Part shown: one piece after another, positions 50,541-57,456 of the stretch | How the letters are laid out: each line of letters starts with the position of its first letter | Numbering within the stretch: position 1 is the first letter of the stretch | Position numbers and translations under genes: made by a program | Notes under the pieces: model-generated | The model's database searches: none | Told to the model about the DNA's origin: nothing | Seen by the model: only the letters and a program-made list of their open reading frames with translations | Assembly: GCA_030753015.1 (NCBI GenBank) | Contig: JASMDC010000011.1 | Location: 28,844-92,843 of the forward strand | Source: Candidatus Undinarchaeales archaeon | Lineage (GTDB): Archaea > SpSt-1190 > JASMDC01 | Direction: 5' to 3' | DNA length: 64,000 nucleotides

Positions 50541-51893
50541 GTGGGCACCAAGAGCGTGTTCCTCCGTGATGGCAAGGAGCACTACCGCAAAGGGGAGTAC
50601 GAGGAGGCCGCCCGGTTGCTGCGGACCGCCCTCCGCATCGAGCCTGATGCACCTGAGGCGCTCATCTACCTCGGTTTCGCCCTTGGGGAACTCGGGGACG
50701 AGAAGGGAGCGAAGCGGTGCTTCAAGCGCCTTCTCGAGTCCAATCCGGAGAACGAGGCGTACGATTACCTCGCCCTCTACTTCGCAGGCGAGGGGAAGTA
50801 CACCCGCGCAGAGATGGCCTGTCGTAAGGCCATCGAGAAGAACCCCCGGGATTGCGTGGCCTGGAACAATCTCGCCATCTGGCTCGTGGAGGAGAACAAG
50901 CACCAAGAGGCAGTGATGTGCTCCCGGATGGCCCTCTCCATCGACGACGCGCGAGCCGAGTTCTGGCTCAACCTCGGTGTCGGCCTGGCATCCCTCGGGA
51001 AATGGCAGGATGCACGTGAGGCATTCGAGCGGTCGGTCGGGATGCAGCCCGCTCTCATCGAGGGATGGCTCGACCTTGGCCTCTGCCTGCTACGGTCGGG
51101 GGACGTAGACGGGGCGAGGGCCGCCTACCACAAGGCCATTGAGGCCGATCCGAAGAGCGCCGATGCGCACTTCCACCTTGGCGCCCTCCACATGGAACGG
51201 CGGGAGCTCAAGGGTGCAGTCCAGCATTTCGAACGGGCCGTGGCCCTGGACGTGTCGTTCCGCGAGGCATGGCTGAACCTGGCCGTGTGCAGCGACGAGC
51301 TCGGGAAGCTCGACCGTGCCGTGGAGTGTGCCCAGATGGCCCTTGGGCTCGACGAGGAGGACCAACGCATGAAGAACCTCCTGGAGAGCCTGAAGGAAGC
51401 CGTTGACTTCCGACGGCGGCACGACCTGGTCGCGCCGGACGTGCTCGAGCTCATCAGGACCCATCTGGGCGAACGAGCACTGGCCGCGTTCCCGGTGCCG
51501 GACGATCCCGTTCCCATGGGCCGGTGGTTCTTCGTCATACCCCAGAAGGGGATGGGGGGAGATATAATCATCCCCCAGAGCAAGGGCGAGCTCTCGGCCG
51601 TGCTCGATGGCACGGTGGAAGTGGAGTTCCTCTGGTGCTGTGGCCTGCGCAGCACGCTGACCCGGGAGTACCTCCATCTCTACGACCTCCGCACTCGGGG
51701 GCGAGCGGTCTTCATCTGTCTTGTCTGGCAGGACATCTACGATCCTGCGGCAGGGCCCATTGCCGTCCGCGCCGAGATCGAGCGCACGCTCGATCTGCTA
51801 GAGAAAGATGCCGAGGGTGACATAGTCCTCGTCAACCACCTGGGCGATGTGTGGACGCGTATCGGAGACGGGTCCCCGAAGAAGCAGGGGTGA
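50541..51893 (+). CDS. TPR-repeat protein with C-terminal unknown domain
   Basis: A 450-residue soluble protein (GTG start). Residues about 5-290 form eight or more TPR units ([24 protein letters not shown]-like [58 protein letters not shown]); the last 160 residues are a separate alpha/beta domain ([40 protein letters not shown]). TPRs bind proteins; the partner is unknown. It shares its promoter with queC. Confidence 0.85.
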   Translation: MGTKSVFLRDGKEHYRKGEYEEAARLLRTALRIEPDAPEALIYLGFALGELGDEKGAKRCFKRLLESNPENEAYDYLALYFAGEGKYTRAEMACRKAIEKNPRDCVAWNNLAIWLVEENKHQEAVMCSRMALSIDDARAEFWLNLGVGLASLGKWQDAREAFERSVGMQPALIEGWLDLGLCLLRSGDVDGARAAYHKAIEADPKSADAHFHLGALHMERRELKGAVQHFERAVALDVSFREAWLNLAVCSDELGKLDRAVECAQMALGLDEEDQRMKNLLESLKEAVDFRRRHDLVAPDVLELIRTHLGERALAAFPVPDDPVPMGRWFFVIPQKGMGGDIIIPQSKGELSAVLDGTVEVEFLWCCGLRSTLTREYLHLYDLRTRGRAVFICLVWQDIYDPAAGPIAVRAEIERTLDLLEKDAEGDIVLVNHLGDVWTRIGDGSPKKQG

Positions 51894-51920
51894 GCCGGTC
51901 CTGATGTGTCCGGGGATTAT

Positions 51921-52040
51921 CTAGAATGTGGTCAGATCTTCATCAGTAAAATGAGTGGAAGGTTCGACCTCCGGGTGTTCGTTCTCGTCGCTCGTGTAGT
52001 GTCGTAGGGTTGTGGAATCAATTGGCCGTTGGATGTTCAT
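51921..52040 (-). CDS. Possible third micro-gene, 39 residues
   Basis: An ATG-to-stop frame reads MNIQRPIDSTTLRHYTSDEN followed by 19 more acidic residues. Its start lies 141 bp from the GACCGCAC-type element at 52181, close to the 144 bp in the first cassette, which is its main support. No clear ribosome site or matching TATA box, and similarity to the cassette proteins is weak. It is too short to be sure. Confidence 0.3.
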   Translation of the reverse strand: MNIQRPIDSTTLRHYTSDENEHPEVEPSTHFTDEDLTTF

Positions 52041-52178
52041 TGGGCCTGGTACTAGTGAGAGCATTTCGCATCCCTCCATAGATCCATTTGTTTCGTTTTT
52101 CTTCTATGCGCGCCCTTTCGGGCGAGCGGTGGCCACGAGTCATGGTCGCCTTAAAAGGGTTGTCTTTCCGTCTGTCTT

Positions 52179-52206
52179 TTGACCGCACACCTTATGTAGT
52201 ATCGTA
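52179..52206. repeat. GACCGCAC-type element, copy 1
   Basis: GACCGCACACCTTATGTAGT, with further copies GACCGCACATTTATGTGATA near 52772 and GACCGCATACTTCGATGTAC near 53338. Each sits upstream of a minus-strand micro-gene (or the possible third one). Each copy also holds or approaches a small inverted repeat. Confidence 0.5.
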
Positions 52207-52375
52207 GGCGGTGTGCCGGGGATTACGAAATCCGTAACCGAGATACAGATGCTCTACGAGTAGTGCTGATGATCGTGATTTATTAATGTATAATACGGAC
52301 CGAACAGCATCTATGCTGACGGTCCTGCTGGGAAGAAAGCTCTCTCCGGGCGGGATAAGTTAGGAAAAAGGGGGG

Positions 52376-52404
52376 AACGGCCCCGCCACGATGACGGAGC
52401 CGTT
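52376..52404 (-). terminator. Structured terminator of the first micro-gene cassette
   Basis: On the minus strand AACGGC (pairing with GCCGTT) forms a hairpin followed by CCCCCCTTTTTCC; before it lies TTTTTTATCCGTACCCCGTC, shared with the second cassette. Loop and stem sequence differ from the second cassette while the layout is the same. Confidence 0.65.
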
Positions 52405-52434
52405 GGGGGACGGGGTACGGATAAAAAAGTAGGA

Positions 52435-52629
52435 TCAGTGATACGTTTCCTCCTGATTGTACGGGGTGTCCTTGTGGTCCTGCTCCCCGTACGTCGGATG
52501 CTCAAGCTGCTCGTTCCTGAATATATCGAGGTCCCCAAAACCCGGATCGAGTTCCGGCCGGGGCTCGGTGCCCAGCTCACCATGGGTGCGCTGGTACGCC
52601 TCGAACATTTCAGGATCGATGATGAGCAT
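52435..52629 (-). CDS. Micro-gene cassette 1: 64-residue protein
   Basis: A 64-residue protein starting MLIIDPEMFEAYQRTHGELG, then an acidic/aromatic tail (LDPGFGDLDIFRNEQLEHPT, ending NQEETYH). AGGTGA lies 5 nt before ATG 52629; an in-frame GTG at 52638 overlaps that site. The N-terminus matches cassette 2 (MxIIDPEMxxAYQxxHGxxGxEP), while the tail diverges. TATA at 52676-52686 and an operator at 52707-52742 lie upstream. No family recognised; it could be a regulatory peptide, antitoxin-like protein or anti-sigma-type factor, none supported. Confidence 0.75.
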   Translation of the reverse strand: MLIIDPEMFEAYQRTHGELGTEPRPELDPGFGDLDIFRNEQLEHPTYGEQDHKDTPYNQEETYH

Positions 52630-52706
52630 CGCGTTCACCTTTTTTTTCGGACGGTTCTCACTCCATTGTTGGCCGGTTTATAAGGTTTTCCTTTGCCTGT
52701 GAGGCT

Positions 52707-52742
52707 AAATCGCACGAATATAGCTTAATTCGTCAAATTAAG
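52707..52742 (-). promoter_or_regulatory. Upstream element of cassette 1
   Basis: A 24-mer starting AAATCGCACGAATATAGC is identical to 53214-53237. It ends in CTTAATT, which with AATTAAG (52736-52742) forms a 7-bp inverted repeat around a 5-nt spacer, a probable operator about 35 bp upstream of the TATA box. Confidence 0.7.
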
Positions 52743-52770
52743 TAATAATAAGGGTTATTAGCCGTGCGTT

Positions 52771-52798
52771 CAGACCGCACATTTATGTGATACGACCT
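52771..52798. repeat. GACCGCAC-type element, copy 2
   Basis: AGACCGCACATTTATGTGAT contains the palindrome CACAT TT ATGTG. See copy 1 at 52179. Confidence 0.5.
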
Positions 52799-52885
52799 GC
52801 CATTGGAACGGTCCCTCCTAACGCCGCTTTAACACATCGCCGTGAGATACAGCTCACACATGGGGATGATAGGGAAAAAGGGGGT

Positions 52886-52914
52886 ATCGATCCCGCCGGA
52901 GAGGCGGGATCGAT
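52886..52914 (-). terminator. Structured terminator of the second micro-gene cassette
   Basis: ATCGATCCCGCC (52886-52897) and GGCGGGATCGAT (52903-52914) form a perfect 12-bp stem with a 5-nt loop; on the minus strand it is followed by CCCCCTTTTTCC. The preceding TTTTTTCCGTACCCCGTC matches cassette 1 although the stem sequence differs. Confidence 0.7.
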
Positions 52915-52946
52915 GGGGGGACGGGGTACGGAAAAAAGAATGATAT

Positions 52947-53138
52947 CTAATATTTGTCGAGGTCCTCTTCGGGCTGGTAGACAGGCTCCCAGTAACCCTT
53001 GACGACGTAGTCGTTCTCGGACCGGTCGAAGGGATTGTAGTTACCGAAGCCCATGTCCAGGATGGTGTTAGGCTCGGCGCCTACTACCCCATGGCTTGCC
53101 TGATAGGCATCGTACATTTCCGGATCGATGATGATCAT
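52947..53138 (-). CDS. Micro-gene cassette 2: 63-residue protein
   Basis: A 63-residue protein starting MIIIDPEMYDAYQASHGVVG, with a tail rich in Asp/Tyr (DMGFGNYNPFDRSENDYVV, ending EEDLDKY). GGTGAC lies 6 nt before ATG 53138. It is a clear paralogue of cassette 1 in the first 25 residues and in its flanking DNA. TATA GTTTATAAAC at 53182-53191; operator at 53214-53249. Unknown function. Confidence 0.75.
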   Translation of the reverse strand: MIIIDPEMYDAYQASHGVVGAEPNTILDMGFGNYNPFDRSENDYVVKGYWEPVYQPEEDLDKY

Positions 53139-53213
53139 GATTGTCACCTGCTTTATTACCAAGAGCGCCCCATCGAATACCTGTTTATAAACTTTACTAT
53201 CGCCTGTGCGCCC

Positions 53214-53249
53214 AAATCGCACGAATATAGCTTAATTAACTAAATTAAG
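53214..53249 (-). promoter_or_regulatory. Upstream element of cassette 2
   Basis: The same 24-mer as at 52707, then CTTAATT (53231-53237) and AATTAAG (53243-53249) as a 7-bp inverted repeat with a 5-nt spacer. Distance to the start codon is 76 nt, against 78 nt in cassette 1. Confidence 0.7.
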
Positions 53250-53486
53250 CCTTATTAAGCCTTATTAAGATTCTTGGCTTTCTAATTCCCTCTGCAGGGC
53301 TGGTTCAGTACATTTCTCCCCCCTATAGGACCTCGTTCGGACCGCATACTTCGATGTACTACATAATGTGCTCGACTATAGGGCATGTCTTCAGTACAGC
53401 GATTATTACGTGCTTGATGGGGTTCCCAACCGCTCTGACTACGTGAAAATAGCGACGAGTCCTGCGACTGTTAAATAGGTGTTAAC
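53250..53486. other. AT-richer spacer between cassette 2 and tRNA-Arg
   Basis: Contains repeated CCTTATTAAG units (53249-53269), the third GACCGCAT-type element near 53338 and no gene that I can support. Confidence 0.5.
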
Positions 53487-53507
53487 CGGGGGGGAGGTCC
53501 CCCCCGG
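53487..53507 (-). terminator. Hairpin downstream of tRNA-Arg
   Basis: CCGGGGGG (53487-53494) pairs with CCCCCCGG (53500-53507) over a 5-nt loop, directly after the tRNA 3' end on the minus strand. Confidence 0.55.
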
Positions 53508-53508
53508 A

Positions 53509-53583
53509 TGGGCCCGGCAGGATTCGAACCCGCGATCTGAGGCTCCGCAAGCCCCCATGCTATCCAGACTACACCACGAGCCC
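53509..53583 (-). tRNA. tRNA-Arg (anticodon GCG)
   Basis: The 75-nt minus-strand sequence folds as a complete cloverleaf: acceptor GGGCTCG with CGGGCCC, D stem GTGT with GCAT, anticodon stem GGGGC with GCCTC around loop TTGCGGA (anticodon GCG at 34-36), 5-nt variable loop, T arm GCGGG-TTCGAAT-CCTGC and discriminator A. CCA is not encoded. An AT-rich patch at 53608-53622 fits a TATA box about 30 nt upstream. No intron seen. Confidence 0.92.
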
Positions 53584-53697
53584 ATAAAGGCTTGACTCCC
53601 GAGTGGGCAAATCTTTATTTATCTTCCCTCGCTGCCCGTCCAAGCCGAAACCCTTAAAAGAGCTATCCACTCCACAGTCGCCTACGAGTGATATAAC

Positions 53698-53805
53698 TTG
53701 TCGAAAACATCCCATCCTTGGAAGAAGCGGGTCGGCAAGAAGAGCCGCTGGAAGTGGCGCAAGAAGCGGCGCCGAAAGATGCAGCGCAAGGCGCGCCGCA
53801 TCTAG
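53698..53805 (+). CDS. rpl41e: Large ribosomal subunit protein eL41
   Basis: A 35-residue, almost wholly Lys/Arg protein: TTG start then SKTSHPWKKRVGKKSRWKWR, continuing KKRRRKMQRKARRI. The pattern of Lys/Arg with Trp and a single long helix is that of eL41, the smallest ribosomal protein. The frame is closed by a TGA just before the TTG and has no ATG in a usable position, so TTG 53698 is the start. CTTAAAAG near 53652-53659 is a probable TATA. Easy to miss by length. Confidence 0.82.
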   Translation: MSKTSHPWKKRVGKKSRWKWRKKRRRKMQRKARRI

Positions 53806-54037
53806 AAGCACCGATGCTACCTCGTTCTAGCCATACGACGAACGAGCGAGGTATTTGTTGGCGCCAGTGGCTCACTACAATATACACACATCTGTACTTC
53901 TAGGTAGGATGTAGTTGTCTGCTCACATGTTGGCGTAGATTAGACCTCTGAATCCAGTTGACCCAAACTGAGATCTATAGATTAGACAATCAGTCAAGTC
54001 CCCAGGTCCGCAACGGGAGCGCACGTCGAAAGGAAAA
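53806..54037. other. Spacer after eL41
   Basis: A hairpin with arms TACCTCG (53818-53824) and CGAGGTA (53847-53853) probably ends eL41 transcription. TAGATTAGAC occurs twice (near 53937 and 53980). No gene seen. Confidence 0.4.
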
Positions 54038-54047
54038 CTATAAAAGA
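54038..54047 (+). promoter_or_regulatory. TATA box for the gene at 54089
   Basis: ACTATAAAAG lies about 46 nt before ATG 54089. Confidence 0.55.
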
Positions 54048-54088
54048 CAGCATTCGGGCCTCCGCGCTCCATACGCAGAGTGATTATC

Positions 54089-54832
54089 ATGGAAGACATC
54101 ATCGAAACGGAATCTATCGAGATCTACGATGTACCTGGCCTGAACACCTATGTGGTGGCGGAGCCGCGGATGGAGCCCCCCGGATACTTCAGCAAGGGGC
54201 CGACCTACAAGGACGTCCTTCACTCACTCAACGACGCGCTCGAACAGGATGACGCCTCCTATACCCTCTACACCGACTCAGGATCCACCTACGATATCAA
54301 CGAACTACGCACTTTGTCCAAGAACACACAGGATTCCGCTGTAGCTAAGATAAAGAGCGATGCTTTCGGAGCTGCCATCTGGGGCTACTTCCTTTACCCG
54401 TATGGTCTGGTCGTCTCCGCCATGGACGCCATCGACGCGTTCAAGTCCTACAAGCTCATGAAGGAGGGTCAGCGCCTTGAGAAGAACATCGTCAAGGGCC
54501 ATGTCGAGAAGTCCGAGGGCCTCTCCGAGCTCCACGAGCTGTACAACGAGCTCGACATACCCAGTATCGATGCTGAAATCCAGCGGGAGATCGGCCAGCT
54601 CAGCTTCTTCCGAAAGATCGTCCCACCCAAGGATGTCAGGGAGCGGATCATGGACAAGGTGGCCGAGAAGTCCCTTGCCTACCAAACGCTCAACATCCGC
54701 GCTCGCGAAATTGCTGAGGAGCTGGATGACGAGAACTTCCTTTACGTAGCGCAGGCCTACGAAAAGGCCGCTCATGGCCACCACTTCCCCATGATCGGCG
54801 TGCAACGGGAGCCCGAACAGGAAGAGCAGTAA
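54089..54832 (+). CDS. Unknown protein with one hydrophobic segment and coiled coil
   Basis: About 247 residues starting MEDIIETESIEIYDVPGLNT. The first 90 residues are acidic and beta-rich; a hydrophobic stretch (AAIWGYFLYPYGLVVSAMDA) may be a membrane hairpin or a buried helix; the remainder is helical with coiled-coil character (EIQREIGQLSFFRKIVPPKD) and an acidic tail ending EPEQEEQ. GTGAT lies just upstream of the ATG. No family recognised. Confidence 0.7.
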   Translation: MEDIIETESIEIYDVPGLNTYVVAEPRMEPPGYFSKGPTYKDVLHSLNDALEQDDASYTLYTDSGSTYDINELRTLSKNTQDSAVAKIKSDAFGAAIWGYFLYPYGLVVSAMDAIDAFKSYKLMKEGQRLEKNIVKGHVEKSEGLSELHELYNELDIPSIDAEIQREIGQLSFFRKIVPPKDVRERIMDKVAEKSLAYQTLNIRAREIAEELDDENFLYVAQAYEKAAHGHHFPMIGVQREPEQEEQ

Positions 54833-54934
54833 ACACCGAGAACGTATGACTGGGGCGCTGTTCCCTCCGGACGCGTAGGTCAATTCAAAGCTTGAAGTCC
54901 CATCGCGCTGTCATGGACATCACCGCTACAGTGC

Positions 54935-56671
54935 TCAGTCATGTGCATAGATGATGTGGACCACGCCGTCGACTATGCGATCGATCCTACCGAATCCCAT
55001 GCGCTCCATTTGGACGAGATCGCCCGGGTGCGCGACCTTTAACGGGGGCTCACCAAGAGCTCGCTTGGCGGGCATGGAGTCAGGGACACGCTCACCGTTC
55101 TCATCCTCGAGTATTCCTGGATAGTATATGTGCACCTTGACAGCTGTCCGCTTGGGCACCCAGTGGAGCTTGGGCATACCTCTGACGACATCATCGCCAT
55201 CGTACACGGCGAGCACGCGTCCGGTATGCTCGTCACGCCCCTCGATGCGCACGTTGTAGAGGTCCTTGAGGCGGACCACGGCCCCGACCTGTAGCTTGTC
55301 TGCGTCCTCTCGTGTGATGCAGAACAGCGAGCCCGTCTCGAACGTCCGCTCTCCCATCTCGGGATTGCTCGGGTGCCGCTTCAGCCGTGCCGTCCGCTCG
55401 GGGGCCTCTTCTACGATCAGCTCGACGGCGTCCACGACGACGAAGGCCCGGTATGCGAGAGGGTCGATGTTCTTGCGGTTCAGGCCCGCCAGCAGCTTCC
55501 AGCTGATCACGGGCTCTGCGGTGGACGGCCCGATCTCGACGGACAGGTCCTTCAGCGTCTTGGGGATAATGCCACGCCTGCGGAGCCCGGCGAGCGTGGA
55601 GAGCCGCGGATCGTCCCACCCCTCCACGACACTCTCGTCGATGAGGGCCTTGATGAGGCGCTTGGAGGTCGGTGTGCCCTCCAGAGAGAAACGTGAGTAC
55701 TGCATGATCCGGGGATTGGGAAGTCCCAACAGACCGCGGATGTGCTCCTGCAGCTCGATGCGTGGCTGGAACTCGTTGGACCGGAGCACGTGGGTGATGC
55801 CCCGCCGGGAGTCCTGGATGGCCACGGCGAAGTCGTAGGTGGGGTAGACGTAGTACTTGTCGCCGTGTAAAGGATGCGGATGGTCGATGACGCGTAGCAT
55901 CATGGGATCGCGCATCACCATGTTCCCGGCCTCCATGTCGCCCTTCAGACGGACGCCGAACTCACCTTCACCGACCTTGCGAGCGTTCATGCTCTCCCAC
56001 AGGGCTACGTTCTCCTCGATGGACCGGTCACGGTGACTGCAGGGGCGTCCAGCACGGCGGTTCGCGCTGATGGTTTCTGCGGGGCAGTCGCACACGTAGA
56101 GACGACCGTCGTGCAGGAGCCGGTCGGCGTGCTCAATGATAAGAGGTATCTCGTCCGACACTCGCAGCTCTTCGTCCCACTCGATGCCCAGCCAGGTGAG
56201 GCCGTCCTTGATGGCGTCGTAGTACTGCACCTCTTCCTTCCGGGGATTGGTGTCCTCGAACCGAAGTACGAGCCTGCCGTTGTACATCTTGGCATAGAGG
56301 AAGTTGATGAGGGCCGAGTAGGCGTGGCCGATGTGGGGGAAGCCGTTCGGCTCGGGGGGGAACCGCGTGACCACCTTCCCATCCTCGGCGCCTTCGAGGG
56401 GGGGCAGTCCGGTCCGTTTGCCCTGCTTCTTGCCCGTGGGCTCGGGGACGAGCTCGACGTACTTGGCCTCCCGGGTAGCCTCGTCCATAGCGTTGACCTC
56501 GGCGATGACCTCGAGCGCGAGCGATTTGACCTCCTTGGCTCGGGGCCGGAGTTCCGTGGAAGTCCCTATGACCGATCCCATGACCGCACCAATCTGGGCT
56601 GCGCCATCGTGACGCTGGGCGTTCTCAAGGGCATGGGCAAGGATGAGCCGTCGCAGCTGGTCATCGTCCAT
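54935..56671 (-). CDS. gltX: Glutamyl-tRNA synthetase, archaeal type
   Basis: A 578-residue class I synthetase of the archaeal/eukaryotic GluRS-GlnRS group (all-beta anticodon domain), with an N-terminal helical extension (residues 1-90), HIGH motif PHIGHAYSALINFLYAKM, RFEDTNPRKEEV, the CDCPAETISANRRAGRPC zinc-like motif and the KMSKS equivalent PTSKRLIKALI. In archaea it often charges both tRNA-Glu and tRNA-Gln (the latter then amidated). It shares a TATA box with the DUF167 gene. Confidence 0.95.
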   Translation of the reverse strand: MDDDQLRRLILAHALENAQRHDGAAQIGAVMGSVIGTSTELRPRAKEVKSLALEVIAEVNAMDEATREAKYVELVPEPTGKKQGKRTGLPPLEGAEDGKVVTRFPPEPNGFPHIGHAYSALINFLYAKMYNGRLVLRFEDTNPRKEEVQYYDAIKDGLTWLGIEWDEELRVSDEIPLIIEHADRLLHDGRLYVCDCPAETISANRRAGRPCSHRDRSIEENVALWESMNARKVGEGEFGVRLKGDMEAGNMVMRDPMMLRVIDHPHPLHGDKYYVYPTYDFAVAIQDSRRGITHVLRSNEFQPRIELQEHIRGLLGLPNPRIMQYSRFSLEGTPTSKRLIKALIDESVVEGWDDPRLSTLAGLRRRGIIPKTLKDLSVEIGPSTAEPVISWKLLAGLNRKNIDPLAYRAFVVVDAVELIVEEAPERTARLKRHPSNPEMGERTFETGSLFCITREDADKLQVGAVVRLKDLYNVRIEGRDEHTGRVLAVYDGDDVVRGMPKLHWVPKRTAVKVHIYYPGILEDENGERVPDSMPAKRALGEPPLKVAHPGDLVQMERMGFGRIDRIVDGVVHIIYAHD

Positions 56672-56692
56672 GGCCGCGGGGAGCCGGGCACC

Positions 56693-56700
56693 ATTTTTAA
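56693..56700. promoter_or_regulatory. Shared TATA box between gltX and the DUF167 gene
   Basis: ATTTTTAA is centred 26 nt before ATG 56671 (minus) and 27 nt before ATG 56724 (plus); no other TATA-like element lies between. Confidence 0.7.
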
Positions 56701-56723
56701 CTCTTGCTCACATCCCCGGATAT

Positions 56724-57017
56724 ATGGGTACCGCGCCCGATATCGAGGAGGGGGACGACGGGTGTCTCGTAGCTATTCACGCCGTTCCCGGAGCGGACAC
56801 GCCCTCGGCCGCGTGGGACCCGTGGACGGGCAGCCTGCGTGTAAGAGTGGCCGCACGGGCGGTGAAAGGAAAGGCGAACGCCGCCCTGGTATCCTTTCTC
56901 TCCGAGCTCTTCGGCGTGAAGGTCTCGCTCGTGGCCGGGGTGACCTCCCGCCGTAAGCGGGTGTTCCTCCCCGGCGTGTCCCGGGACCGGGTGCTCACCG
57001 TCGTGGGTGAGGCGTGA
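56724..57017 (+). CDS. DUF167 (YggU) family protein
   Basis: A 97-residue protein with the DUF167 pattern: AIHAVPGADTPSAAWDPWTG, LRVRVAARAVKGKANAALVS, GVKVSLVAGVTSRRKRVFL. A small alpha/beta fold of unknown role. Its stop overlaps the next gene's ATG by one base (TGATG), indicating coupling to the Toprim protein and then dnaG. Confidence 0.88.
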   Translation: MGTAPDIEEGDDGCLVAIHAVPGADTPSAAWDPWTGSLRVRVAARAVKGKANAALVSFLSELFGVKVSLVAGVTSRRKRVFLPGVSRDRVLTVVGEA

Positions 57018-57409
57018 TGGCCCGTCGGCGACCGGTGATCGAGCGGATCGATGAAGTGCTCGAACAGCTCCGTCAGCTCTCTGAAGATGGCATCCCTGTC
57101 ATCGTCGAGGGATCGAAGGACGAGGCCGCATTGCGGTCTTTGGGAGTCCTTGGAAAGGTTTATAAGATTGGCTCGGCTGCCACGAGCCTACCTATGTTGG
57201 CAGAGACTCTGTCCATCCAGGCAGGAGAGGCCATCATGCTCACCGACTTCGATCATCAGGGGGATTCCCTCGCTCAGGAGCTGAAACGGTTGCTGATCTC
57301 ACACGGCGTCAACGTCGAAACAGGCATCCGGAACCGGCTCAGGGGGCTTACCCGCGCCTCGCACGTCGAGGGCCTTCCACGGCGTCTTGCGCGTCTACGT
57401 AACCAGTGA
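57017..57409 (+). CDS. Toprim-domain protein (UPF0292 type)
   Basis: A 130-residue archaeal small Toprim protein: VIVEGSKDEAALRSLGV (conserved Glu), then MLTDFDHQGDSLAQELKRLL (the D-x-D acidic pair) and a basic C-terminus. It resembles a reduced M5/DnaG-type Toprim and is common next to archaeal dnaG. Its role is unknown; cleavage or ligation of nucleic acid is inferred. Confidence 0.87.
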   Translation: MARRRPVIERIDEVLEQLRQLSEDGIPVIVEGSKDEAALRSLGVLGKVYKIGSAATSLPMLAETLSIQAGEAIMLTDFDHQGDSLAQELKRLLISHGVNVETGIRNRLRGLTRASHVEGLPRRLARLRNQ

Positions 57410-57456
57410 GCACGGCCCTTCTACCCCACGGACACCCTGCCACAGGGGTGATACAC

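Larger units (their letters stand above)
51894..52434. other. Long intergenic region upstream of the micro-gene cassettes
   Basis: No full-length gene, but it holds an open 39-codon minus-strand frame (51921-52040, listed separately), one copy of the GACCGCAC-type element (52179-52206), AT-rich promoter-like sequence (TTTATTAATGTATAATACGG near 52280-52300, plus strand) and the terminator of the first cassette. It appears to be regulatory DNA rather than decayed coding sequence. Confidence 0.5.
52639..52946. other. Spacer between the two micro-genes
   Basis: Holds the promoter (TATA CCTTATAAACC read on the minus strand, 52676-52686), operator and GACCGCAC element of cassette 1, then the terminator of cassette 2. 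No other gene seen. Confidence 0.5.

Noticed and set aside
52311-52702. Plus- and minus-strand frames of 80-90 codons over micro-gene cassette 1
   Set aside because: They run through the terminator or the promoter of the cassette; the 64-residue frame alone has the ribosome site and a paralogue.
53569-53903. Frames of 60-80 codons on both strands over the tRNA and eL41 region
   Set aside because: They cross a tRNA with a complete cloverleaf and the eL41 frame, and have no ribosome site; they are shadows.
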